Of a stretch of DNA of 36,707 nucleotides, positions 1 through 6,692 are shown piece by piece. The first letter of the stretch is position 1. Every line of letters starts with the position of its first letter. Position numbers and translations under genes: made by a program. The notes under the pieces are model-generated. The model was not told the origin of the DNA and searched no databases. It worked only from the letters and a program-made list of their open reading frames with translations. Source of the DNA: CAYLPU01 sp964385635 (GTDB lineage: Bacteria; Chloroflexota; Anaerolineae; B4-G1); assembly GCA_964385635.1 (NCBI GenBank), contig CAYLPU010000048.1, positions 1 to 36,707 on the forward strand, written 5' to 3'.

Positions 1-824
1 CCGATTTGGCGGGCGGTCTGATCGCATCGCTCCAGGAGGCTGGCGCGGTGGATGACCCTGCTTACGGCAGCGTTCTTCTGGGGCGAGTGCTCTTCGAGGC
101 GCAGGAATGGGCGTTGTCCGTGCGTCAGTTCGAGTGTGCCCTCTCGCACAATCCCGACTATCCCGACGCCCACGCTTACCTGGGCCATGCGCTCGACCAG
201 ATGGGCCACCCGGACGAGGCCCGGCCCCACCTGCAGCGGGCCATCGCGCTGGCTCCCGATTCGGCTGTGGCCCACACTTTCCTGGGGTTGCACTACGATC
301 GACTGGGCGACTTCTCGACTGCTCGCGCCGAGTACGAGACGGCCTACGACCTGGACCCCGACAACCCGGCCACGTGTGTCGAGATTGGCCAGACCTGGGC
401 TGCCGAAGAACGGTACGTGGCGGCGGAAATTTGGTTGCTGGAGGCGGTCTCTCTCCAACCCGACGATCCGGCCCTGTGGGAGATTCTGGCCCGCTTTTAT
501 CTCGATCACAACATCGCCGCTGCCGGGCAGGGGGTCGAGGCCACGTCAAAGTTGCTCGAACTCTCGCCCGACGACGCGCGCGCCCATGACCTGCGAGGCT
601 GGGCCGCTTTTCAGGTCGGGGATTACGGGACTGCGCAGGGCAGCCTCAGGCGGGCTGTTTCTCTCGATCCGGCGCTGGCTGTGGTTCACTATCACCTGGG
701 TCTGTTGTGGAGCGGACAGGGCGCGCATGAGAAAGCACAGGAATCGTTCGTCCGTGCCCTGGATCTCGATACCACAGGTGAACTTGTGCCGCTTGTTGAG
801 CGTGCGCTGGGTGAGTTGCCTTGA
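1..824 (+). CDS. TPR repeat protein, 3' part (5' end outside window)
   Basis: The reading frame is open from the first bases of the window, so the gene probably begins upstream; the TTG at position 6 is not a convincing start. The visible 270 or so residues are almost entirely tetratricopeptide repeats, about six or seven units of 34 residues with the usual A/G-L-Y-F pattern (for example AYLGHALDQMG, TFLGLHYDRLG and HYHLGLLWSGQG, each followed by an A..L..A-L-P helix). No signal peptide, membrane segment or enzymatic domain is visible in this part. TPR arrays act as protein-protein scaffolds, and in related bacteria they are often the C-terminal half of larger regulators or kinases. That cannot be tested here because the N terminus is missing. 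The stop TGA is at 822-824, and a possible promoter for the next gene follows. Confidence 0.85.
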   Translation, partial: DLAGGLIASLQEAGAVDDPAYGSVLLGRVLFEAQEWALSVRQFECALSHNPDYPDAHAYLGHALDQMGHPDEARPHLQRAIALAPDSAVAHTFLGLHYDRLGDFSTARAEYETAYDLDPDNPATCVEIGQTWAAEERYVAAEIWLLEAVSLQPDDPALWEILARFYLDHNIAAAGQGVEATSKLLELSPDDARAHDLRGWAAFQVGDYGTAQGSLRRAVSLDPALAVVHYHLGLLWSGQGAHEKAQESFVRALDLDTTGELVPLVERALGELP

Positions 825-839
825 ATAGGTTGTTGCGTT

Positions 840-868
840 TTGTCGCCAATTGGTGTAAACTATATTTT
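840..868 (+). promoter_or_regulatory. Candidate sigma70-type promoter for the LysM/PA14 gene
   Basis: TTGTCG (840-845) is followed after 17 bases by TATTTT (863-868); TATATT at 861-866 is an alternative -10. The stretch is AT-rich inside an otherwise GC-rich region and lies in the 111-base gap before the LysM/PA14 gene. The match is only moderate. Confidence 0.35.
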
Positions 869-935
869 GTAGAGTGTTGCTAGCCGGCGCAGGTCTGGGG
901 CCTGGCACGCGGCCAAGAGAGTAAGGAGGTGTGAA

Positions 936-2684
936 ATGCGGAGGAAGTGGCTTCCTGTTGTGCTATTGATCACGACGCTGGTGCTCCTGGTCGGCATCAT
1001 GCCAGCATCAGCGGCGCCGAAAGCGTGTGACACCATCCACATCGTCCAGCGCGGCGAGACACTGTATAGCATCGCGCGCCGCTACGGGGTGGATGTGTGG
1101 ACCATCGCCCGAGCCAACGGCATCACCAATCCCAACCGCATCTACGTTGGGCAGCGTCTTGTGATACCAGCGGGGCAACCGGTTGGTACTGTCCACGTGG
1201 TGCAACCGGGTGAGATGCTGACGCGCATAGCGCTGCGCTACGGGGTAGATGTGTGGGCCATCGCTCGGGCCAATAACATCACCAACCTCAACCACATCTA
1301 TGTGGGGCAGCGTCTCATTATTCCCGGCGTCGCGCCACCCGTGTCGCCGCCCAGCAAACCGTCTCCGCCGCAGCCGTCTTTGCCCGACTCGTTGCCTGGT
1401 CCCTGGTTCGGCGAGTATTTCGACAACGGTACGCTAGGGGGGACAGCCTATACCACGCGCTACGATGACAGCATCAACTTCAACTGGGGCTGGGGTCCAC
1501 CGGCGGGCGGGATGCCTACAAACCACTTCTCCGTGCGCTGGACCGGGACCTTCAACTTCGCCGAGGGCACCTACCGCTTCTACGCCCGGGTGGACGACGG
1601 CGTGCGGGTCTACGTGGACGGTGAGTCTATCATTGACGGCTGGCGGGATGGTGGGTTGCGTCTCTACACCGCGGATCGGGCTCTGGCGGCTGGCGATCAC
1701 ACTGTTCAGGTGGAGTACTACGATCGCGTTCAGGTCGCTCGCGTCTATTTCTGGTGGGAAACGGTGTCAGGACCAACACCGACCCCCACGCCGACCACTA
1801 CACCGGTCCCGGGCGAGGGCTGGTCCGGGGAGTACTTCAACAACACGACGCTGGCTGGTCCGGCCTGCGCCACGCGCCAGGACGAGAGCGTTGACTTCAA
1901 CTGGGGTTGGGGTTCGCCGGTGGCCGGGGTACCCAAGAACTACTTCTCTGTTCGCTGGACTGGCACCTTCAATTTCGCTGGCGGTACCTATCGCTTCTAT
2001 ACCAAAGTGGACGACGGCGTGCGAGTCTACGTGGACGGCGAGCGCATCATCGACGGCTGGCGAGATGGACCGGCGCGCCTCTACACCGTGGATCGGACTC
2101 TAACAGCCGGCGACCACGCCATCCGGGTGGAGTACTACGACCGCGTTCAGGCCGCTCGTATCCACTTGTGGTGGGAAACGGTATCAGGGCCAACACCGAC
2201 GCCGGGGCCGACGCCGACCTCTACACCGGCCCCAGGCGCGGGCTGGTTTGGCCAGTTCTACAACAACGTGGACTTGCAGGGTCCTCCGTTCGCCACCCGC
2301 TACGACCCTTGGATCGGCTTTGAGTGGGGCACCGGTGCGCCTATGCCTGGAATGCACAGCGATTTCTTCTCCATCCGCTGGACGACGACGGCATACCTGG
2401 AGGCGGGTACTTATCGCTTCTGTGCGATGATTGACGACGGTGCGCGCATGTGGGTAGATGACCATCGGGTGTTGGATGAGTGGCACCCCACGAGCGGGGT
2501 GGCCTACTGCGGTGAGCACACGGTCACGACCGGCAACCACGGGGTCAAGGTTGAATACTACGAGGAGGGGGGCGACGCGTTGATCTACGTCTGGTGGGAA
2601 GAGGTAGAACTGGCCGACCCTCCTGGAGTGAGTGACCCTAATTTGGACCCAGGTGCAGGTCACTTGGACCCCTGGAGAGATTGA
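936..2684 (+). CDS. Secreted LysM x2 - PA14 x3 envelope protein
   Basis: The 582-residue product has an N-terminal signal peptide (basic start, then a hydrophobic core around residues 5-22, ending near PASAAPKA). Two LysM domains follow at about residues 35-79 and 85-131 (VQRGETLYSIARRYG; VQPGEMLTRIALRYG), which are expected to bind peptidoglycan or another N-acetylglucosamine polymer. After a Pro/Ser linker come three PA14 domains (roughly 150-275, 295-420 and 440-565), each opening with W.G.(Y/F)(Y/F).N and containing R.DDGVR.(Y/W)VD. They are separated by Pro/Thr linkers (PTPTPTTTP; TPTSTPAPG). PA14 domains are beta-barrels that usually bind carbohydrate, so this is probably a wall-anchored glycan-binding protein with no catalytic domain. 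The first two PA14 units are close duplicates; the third has diverged. The start is fixed by an AAGGAGGTG site at 923-931, five bases before ATG. Confidence 0.9.
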   Translation: MRRKWLPVVLLITTLVLLVGIMPASAAPKACDTIHIVQRGETLYSIARRYGVDVWTIARANGITNPNRIYVGQRLVIPAGQPVGTVHVVQPGEMLTRIALRYGVDVWAIARANNITNLNHIYVGQRLIIPGVAPPVSPPSKPSPPQPSLPDSLPGPWFGEYFDNGTLGGTAYTTRYDDSINFNWGWGPPAGGMPTNHFSVRWTGTFNFAEGTYRFYARVDDGVRVYVDGESIIDGWRDGGLRLYTADRALAAGDHTVQVEYYDRVQVARVYFWWETVSGPTPTPTPTTTPVPGEGWSGEYFNNTTLAGPACATRQDESVDFNWGWGSPVAGVPKNYFSVRWTGTFNFAGGTYRFYTKVDDGVRVYVDGERIIDGWRDGPARLYTVDRTLTAGDHAIRVEYYDRVQAARIHLWWETVSGPTPTPGPTPTSTPAPGAGWFGQFYNNVDLQGPPFATRYDPWIGFEWGTGAPMPGMHSDFFSIRWTTTAYLEAGTYRFCAMIDDGARMWVDDHRVLDEWHPTSGVAYCGEHTVTTGNHGVKVEYYEEGGDALIYVWWEEVELADPPGVSDPNLDPGAGHLDPWRD

Positions 2685-2737
2685 CGCGCTGGAAGCCGTG
2701 GTCGAGCATAAGATCATGTCAGTTGAGGAGGTTTAGG

Positions 2738-3589
2738 ATGCTTGTTTCATCCAAGGAGTTGCTGCTGGCGGCGCAGAGGGGTGGTTACGCCGTCGGCGCG
2801 TTCAACACCAATAACCTGGAGATTACCCGCGCTATTTTCCGCGCTGCCGAGGCGCAGCAGGTACCGGTCCTCTTGCAGGTGTCGGCCGGTGCCATCAAGT
2901 ACGCTGGGATAAACTTTTTGCCCCAGATCGTGCGGGCGCATGCCCGTTTGGCCGGCTTCCCGGCCGCCCTGCACCTGGACCACGGGCCAAGTTTCGAGGT
3001 GGTGATGCTCTGCCTGCGTCACGGCTTCACCTCGGTGATGCGCGATGCTTCCAAACTGCCCTTCGATGAGAACGTGGCGGAGGTCCGCAAGGTGGTGGAA
3101 GCGGCACACGCGGTGGGTGTGCCGGTAGAGGCGGAGTTAGGGCGTATCGCGGGTGCCGAGGAGCAAGTCGTCGTCTCGGAGCGGGAGAAGGCGATGACTG
3201 ACCCCGATGAGGCGGCTGAGTTTGTCGAGGCTTCGGGCTGTGACTTCCTGGCCGTCTCCATCGGCAACGTGCATGGTTTCTACAAGGGTGAACCCAACCT
3301 GGACTTCGACCGGCTGCAGGCCATCCGCGATAGGGTCGAGGTGCCCTTGGTGTTGCACGGGGCCTCCGGTCTCCCCGATGATCAGATTCGCACGGCCGTC
3401 AGCCTGGGCATCTGCAAGATCAACATTGACACCGAGATACGGAATGCTTTCGCGCAATCCGTGCGTAAGACACTGGCCGAGCAGCCGGAGCAGATTGACC
3501 CGCGCAAGATCCTCGGCCCGGCGATTGAGGCGATGCAGGCCGTGGTCGAGCGCAAGATCGGCCTCTTCGGCAGCCAGGGGAAGGCGTAA
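2738..3589 (+). CDS. Class II ketose-bisphosphate aldolase (fructose- or tagatose-bisphosphate type)
   Basis: This 283-residue protein is a full-length class II zinc aldolase, which reversibly cleaves a ketose 1,6-bisphosphate into dihydroxyacetone phosphate and glyceraldehyde 3-phosphate. It has the family's N terminus (GAFNTNNLE, residues 20-28), the L-D81-H82-G motif, E132, and the zinc ligands H178 (SIGNVHG) and H206 (LVLHGASG), followed by KINIDTE around 226-232. ATG 2738 is preferred because GAGGAGGT lies at 2725-2732; an in-frame start at 2681 would add 19 unrelated residues and overlap the previous gene. Sequence alone does not separate fructose-bisphosphate from tagatose-bisphosphate aldolase (GatY/KbaY). 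The DeoR regulator and the GatZ/KbaZ-like gene further along make a tagatose-type role plausible. The left arm of a long inverted repeat begins 14 bases after the stop. Confidence 0.9.
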   Translation: MLVSSKELLLAAQRGGYAVGAFNTNNLEITRAIFRAAEAQQVPVLLQVSAGAIKYAGINFLPQIVRAHARLAGFPAALHLDHGPSFEVVMLCLRHGFTSVMRDASKLPFDENVAEVRKVVEAAHAVGVPVEAELGRIAGAEEQVVVSEREKAMTDPDEAAEFVEASGCDFLAVSIGNVHGFYKGEPNLDFDRLQAIRDRVEVPLVLHGASGLPDDQIRTAVSLGICKINIDTEIRNAFAQSVRKTLAEQPEQIDPRKILGPAIEAMQAVVERKIGLFGSQGKA

Positions 3590-3602
3590 TAGAACACGGA
3601 TC

Positions 3603-3710
3603 AACACGGATCATACGGATGTACGCAGATAAAGATAAAAAATCTGTGAGAACCCGTTTCATCTGTGTGTATCCGTGTGCTATTTGTGCCTGTTTTGGGA
3701 AGAGCCTGAG
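3603..3710. repeat. Left arm of 108-bp inverted repeat
   Basis: This stretch is the reverse complement of 4736-4843, with 5 mismatches in 108 positions and no gaps by hand alignment. It contains internal 'acacggat' and 'atccgtgt' words, so each arm can also partly fold on itself. Such ACGGAT/ATCCGT-rich sequences occur as dispersed intergenic repeats in several environmental bacterial lineages. The arm starts 14 bases after the aldolase stop codon and could also act as a folded mRNA end. Confidence 0.9.
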
Positions 3711-3763
3711 CAGTTACACAAGTTTGGTACAATCTGACTGAACAAGCTGACCATGGGAACCGT

Positions 3764-3925
3764 ATGTTTGACCGCATCCTGAAACGAATGCGGGAGAAAA
3801 TCCGTACGCGACAGTACGTGATGACTTTACACGCTGATGATTTGCGATATTTGTGGACAAGAAGGGGTTTGCGTTCGTCACGTGACACGCAGTTATGGCA
3901 AAGGTGGGAATTTGCTTGTTATTGA
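3764..3925 (+). pseudogene. 5' remnant of a DUF4258-type toxin gene
   Basis: An ATG at 3764 begins MFDRILKRMREKIRTRQYVM, followed by TLHADD. This is the usual N terminus of DUF4258 proteins, small RelE-like putative toxins encoded directly upstream of a YgiT/MqsA-type zinc-finger antitoxin. Family members normally continue for another 50 or so residues. Here similarity stops after HADD, and the frame runs on for about 27 residues through the out-of-frame antitoxin sequence to a TGA at 3923-3925. The simplest reading is a deletion that removed the toxin's catalytic part and joined its first 26 codons to the antitoxin start, leaving the antitoxin ATG inside the toxin remnant. No toxic activity is expected. 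Confidence 0.65.
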
Positions 3926-4064
3926 GAATGTCCCCGTCATCAGTTGCCCGCACTGCGGGGAAAGTTACCTCACCGCCGAAACATTGCACGAGATCGAACG
4001 CATCAAACTGCACCGGCAGAGTTTCACCACAGAACGGCCTGTACCTGTTGCAGTTTTTACTTAG
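3837..4064 (+). CDS. YgiT-type (MqsA N-terminal-like) zinc-finger antitoxin
   Basis: This 75-residue protein has the layout of YgiT-type zinc-finger antitoxins: CDIC near residue 3, a conserved glycine/basic stretch (RSYGKGGNLLVIENVPV), then CPHCGESY at about 37-44 and a final helix (TAETLHEIERI). The four cysteines in two CxxC pairs should bind zinc. In intact loci the antitoxin binds the DUF4258 partner encoded just upstream and represses the operon; here the partner is only a remnant overlapping in another frame. With no ribosome site of its own, it is probably translated by coupling or not at all. The C terminus (PVPVAVFT) is close to that of normal family members, so the antitoxin may be complete and orphaned. 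Confidence 0.8.
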   Translation: MICDICGQEGVCVRHVTRSYGKGGNLLVIENVPVISCPHCGESYLTAETLHEIERIKLHRQSFTTERPVPVAVFT

Positions 4065-4092
4065 CTCCGTCATTCCTCCAATCAAAGGTGAG

Positions 4093-4503
4093 CTAATATC
4101 CGCTGTACATGACCGCGCTATTTGCGACCAGCAAAGGATTGTTCGATGTCTGCACGTAAATCGGATTGCTCAGCGCCTTGGCCATCAGTGCAGCGGGCTC
4201 CTCGTCCAGCGGTGCCTCCGGCGGCTCGATGATCTCCGCCCGCCAGCAGGTATCGTCGGTCACGACGATCTGGCATTCGTGGGTTACGTGCAGGGATTTG
4301 CCCACCTCATACCAGCCCAGTTCCCCCGTGAACGGCCCCTGATGCTTGTCGGAGTCGCCCACGCTGGTGATATGTTTGCCCTGGCGTAACTGCGCGTTCC
4401 ACACCGCCAGCGATTGGTAGTTGGAGACGATCCACGGCGCTCCCCAGACCTCGATACAATCGGGCTCGAACAGGTCACCGAACTCCCAGGGGGGCCGCTC
4501 TCC
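4093..4503 (-). pseudogene. C-terminal remnant of a PHP-type metallohydrolase
   Basis: Read on the minus strand, an open frame begins just after an in-frame TAA (4504-4506) with no start codon or ribosome site. It gives WEFGDLFEPDCIEVW, then LAVWNAQLRQG, ITSVGDSDKHQGPF and finally ALSNPIYV. A 'W...L..G..it.vGdSD.H' block followed by an 'NPIYV' block is characteristic of the C-terminal half of PHP-domain (CehA/McbA-like) metal-dependent hydrolases; the SD.H residues are metal ligands. The N-terminal domain with the first ligands is absent. An internal GTG at 4404 could start a 103-residue peptide, but it would lack a complete active site. The fragment lies inside the inverted-repeat island. 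Family assignment is from motif memory and is moderately sure. Confidence 0.55.
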
Positions 4504-4660
4504 TTAAGGTATTCTCTGTTCGGGTTGGTTTGTCAAGCGCACTTGGGCTGCTGCAGTGCTGGCAAAGTGATTGAGTCCCTCTAGTCTGCGAACGGCGGCC
4601 TCTTTGGCTGAGTTGGCTTGACCGATAGCGTCTTGATATGACCGAATATGACCAAAGACA
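4504..4660. other. Intergenic stretch with no recognisable gene
   Basis: From the metallohydrolase remnant to the DeoR promoter region I see no coding signature on either strand. With the promoter and the right repeat arm it forms a gene-free block of about 380 bases before the DeoR gene. Confidence 0.5.
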
Positions 4661-4675
4661 TTGACAAATATGACT
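4636..4675 (+). promoter_or_regulatory. Helically phased ATATGAC direct repeats, candidate DeoR operator
   Basis: ATATGACC occurs at 4636-4643 and 4646-4653, exactly 10 bases apart, and ATATGACT at 4668-4675, 22 bases further on. The copies would sit on one face of the helix, and the third lies between the -35 and -10 of the promoter below. DeoR-family repressors commonly bind direct repeats at their own promoters, so autoregulation by the downstream gene is a reasonable inference. Confidence 0.5.
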
Positions 4676-4689
4676 GATTGTGGTATAAA
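4661..4689 (+). promoter_or_regulatory. Strong sigma70-type promoter upstream of the DeoR gene
   Basis: A perfect TTGACA (4661-4666), a 17-base spacer and TATAAA (4684-4689), preceded by TGTGG (TGg extended -10). Transcription would begin near 4696 and give a leader of roughly 190 bases that includes the right inverted-repeat arm and a GGAGGTG site at 4725-4731 with no sensible gene after it. That suggests the repeat landed between promoter and gene. Confidence 0.7.
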
Positions 4690-4735
4690 GAATGTGCTTG
4701 AGTTTCATATATGTCTAGCTCTACGGAGGTGATTA

Positions 4736-4843
4736 CTCAGGCTCTTCCCAAAACAGGCACAAATAGCACACGGATACACACGAGTGAAACGGGTTCTCAC
4801 AGGTTTTTTATCTTTATCTGCGTACATCCGTACGATCCGTGTT
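4736..4843. repeat. Right arm of 108-bp inverted repeat
   Basis: Reverse complement of 3603-3710 with 5 mismatches. It lies in the predicted untranslated leader of the DeoR gene. The two arms bracket 1,025 bases holding the toxin-antitoxin remnant, the metallohydrolase remnant and the promoter. Confidence 0.9.
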
Positions 4844-4882
4844 CCATTTATGACTGGCTGAGCAGTTATCTATGGAGATAAT

Positions 4883-5656
4883 ATGACTACCCCATTGAAG
4901 GAAGAGCGTCAGCAACTGATTCTAGAGACTGTTCAGGACAATCGGCAGGTCACTGTCGTCGAGTTAGGTCGCCGCTTCGACGTCAGCGAAGTCACCATCC
5001 GGCGCGACCTGCGCGAGTTGGATGCCCAGGGTGCATTGCGACGTGCTCACGGTGGGGCGGTCGTGGTAATCCCTGCGCCACCTGAGCCCCCTGTGATCCA
5101 ACGTATGGTTCAGGCGAAGAACTGCAAGGAGTGCATCGGTCGCGCCGCGGCCTCCCTGGTGGCGGACGGTGAGTCGATCTTCATTGGCTCTGGTTCCACC
5201 ACCGCCTACGTCGCCCGTCATCTGGTTAACCGTAAGGATTTGACCGTGGTCACCAATGCCCTCAACGTCGCTACCGAGTTGTCCACCGCCGAAGGGGTGA
5301 CGGTTGTCGTCACTGGCGGCCTGATGCGCGCCTCCGAACTCTCCCTGGTGGGCCATATCGCGGAGCAGTCTCTCCGCGAGGTGCGGGTGGACAAGGCCCT
5401 CATGGGCATGCGGGCCATCAGCCTGGAGGCGGGGATGACCAACGATTACCTGCCAGAGGTGATGACCGACCGCACGATCATTGATATGGCCCCGGAGTTG
5501 ATTCTGGTGGCCGACCATACCAAATTTGGCAAGATCGCCTCCGCTTACGTTGCGCCGGTGGAGCGGATCACCACGCTGGTGACGGACGCGGAGGCAGACC
5601 CACAGACCCTGACCTGTCTGCGGCAGCTGGGGGTAGAGGTCATAGTGGCGGACTGA
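4883..5656 (+). CDS. DeoR/GlpR-family transcriptional regulator of sugar metabolism
   Basis: The 257-residue protein matches the DeoR family in length and domain order. An N-terminal winged helix-turn-helix (residues 6-60) has the family signature VTVVELGRRFDVSEVTIRRD followed by LREL and LRRAHGGA. A C-terminal sugar-phosphate-binding, isomerase-like domain (about 75-250) contains IFIGSGSTTAYVARHL, VVTNALNVATELS, VVTGG and VADHTKFG. Such proteins usually repress sugar operons and are released by a phosphorylated intermediate; AgaR and GatR are relatives controlling galactosamine and galactitol use. Its place between the aldolase and the transporter/kinase genes fits control of this cluster. 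The start is supported by GGAG about six bases before ATG. Phased ATATGAC repeats over the upstream promoter are its likely operator. Confidence 0.92.
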   Translation: MTTPLKEERQQLILETVQDNRQVTVVELGRRFDVSEVTIRRDLRELDAQGALRRAHGGAVVVIPAPPEPPVIQRMVQAKNCKECIGRAAASLVADGESIFIGSGSTTAYVARHLVNRKDLTVVTNALNVATELSTAEGVTVVVTGGLMRASELSLVGHIAEQSLREVRVDKALMGMRAISLEAGMTNDYLPEVMTDRTIIDMAPELILVADHTKFGKIASAYVAPVERITTLVTDAEADPQTLTCLRQLGVEVIVAD

Positions 5657-5812
5657 ATCAGCGGAATGTTGTCCTATGAAGCAGATCATGCTGGAAGCCT
5701 TTTTGGAAGCCGATCCCTGGCAGCAAAAGCGGTAACTGTGATGCTTGGTGTTGAGGTAATGGGCAATCAAAGGCACTGGAGAACCGCCACTTCTTCGAAG
5801 GAGTGATTCAAG

Positions 5813-6595
5813 ATGTGTCCTGCAGTTCTTATCCTCGTTGATGGTCTTCGTCCGGACGCGTTGGCAGCCGCTCGTTGCCCAAATCTTGCTGCCTTGCGCG
5901 CGAGAGGGGCAGCGACCTTGCAGGCATCCAGTGTTATGCCCTCTATCACCCTGCCCGTCCACATGTCCATCTTTCACAGCGTCCTCCCCACACGCCATGG
6001 GATCACGACGAACGATTGGATGCCGATGGCCCAGCCGATCCCGGGGCTGGTGGATGTGGCACATGCGGCTGGCTTGCGCAGCGCGTTCTTCTACAACTGG
6101 GAGCCGCTGCGCAATCTCAGCCTGCCGGGCAGCCTGGCTTTTTCGTACTTCCGAAAGAATTGTACTGACCCCGATGGCGATCAGGTCATTGCGGATGAGG
6201 CAGTGCGCTACTTTTCCAGCGACCGTCCCGACTTGGCGTTCGTCTACTTCGGCACGCCTGATGAGGCCGGGCACAGGTACGGCTTCATGTCGGATGGATA
6301 TCTGGGGCAACTGGAGCGCGTTGACGGTGCGCTCGGCACGCTGCTCGGCGCACTGCCATCCGATGCGACCGTGCTGTTCACAAGCGACCACGGCGGTCAC
6401 GATTACATCCACGGCACTGACCGACCGGAGGACATAACTGTACCGTGGATGATTGCAGGGCCGGGCATCCGGTGCGCTTACGAGATCAAGATCCCGGTCA
6501 GCCTGCTCGACACCGGGCCAACCCTGGCCCGTGTGCTGGGTATCACGCCCCACACCGACTGGGAAGGGCAGTGCGTGGAGGAGGTCTTCGAGTGA
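5813..6595 (+). CDS. Alkaline-phosphatase-superfamily phosphodiesterase/pyrophosphatase-like protein
   Basis: This 260-residue protein carries the metal-site motifs of type I phosphodiesterase/nucleotide pyrophosphatases: D10 in ILVDGLRPD, the nucleophile T46 in PSITLPVH, D150 and H154 in GTPDEAGHRYG, D192-H193 in SDHGGHD, and H200. These enzymes use two zinc ions and a threonine nucleophile to hydrolyse phosphodiesters or phosphomonoesters. No signal peptide is visible, so it should act in the cytoplasm. At 260 residues it is shorter than typical members (about 400), lacking most cap insertions. GAAGGAG lies at 5798-5804, before the ATG. It sits between the DeoR gene and the ABC transporter in the same direction, which suggests a substrate linked to the imported sugar, perhaps a phospho- or nucleotide-substituted glycan. 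That is inference. Confidence 0.82.
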   Translation: MCPAVLILVDGLRPDALAAARCPNLAALRARGAATLQASSVMPSITLPVHMSIFHSVLPTRHGITTNDWMPMAQPIPGLVDVAHAAGLRSAFFYNWEPLRNLSLPGSLAFSYFRKNCTDPDGDQVIADEAVRYFSSDRPDLAFVYFGTPDEAGHRYGFMSDGYLGQLERVDGALGTLLGALPSDATVLFTSDHGGHDYIHGTDRPEDITVPWMIAGPGIRCAYEIKIPVSLLDTGPTLARVLGITPHTDWEGQCVEEVFE

Positions 6596-6613
6596 GTAAA
6601 TAAGGAGGTGTCT

Positions 6614-6631
6614 ATGATTTGTGACGTGTGA
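6614..6631 (+). other. Five-codon leader ORF with a strong ribosome site
   Basis: AAGGAGGTG (6602-6610) precedes ATG ATT TGT GAC GTG TGA, an unusually good site for a five-residue peptide. It lies in the 97-base gap before the solute-binding protein gene. It could be a leader peptide or the relic of a lost gene start; no function can be assigned. Confidence 0.3.
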
Positions 6632-6692
6632 GCCAGATTCTCAGCCCGGTGAATGCACCTTGAAGGATATCTAACAATAAGGAGGGAAGTAA

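Noticed and set aside
5676..5735. Small ORF of 19 residues (MKQIMLEAFLEADPWQQKR) between the DeoR and phosphodiesterase genes
   Set aside because: No ribosome site and no recognisable family; could be a relic, but not supportable.
4964..6553. Long minus-strand open frame (529 codons) antisense to the DeoR and phosphodiesterase genes
   Set aside because: Low-complexity His/Arg/Gln-rich product without domains; it mirrors the codon bias of two clear plus-strand genes.
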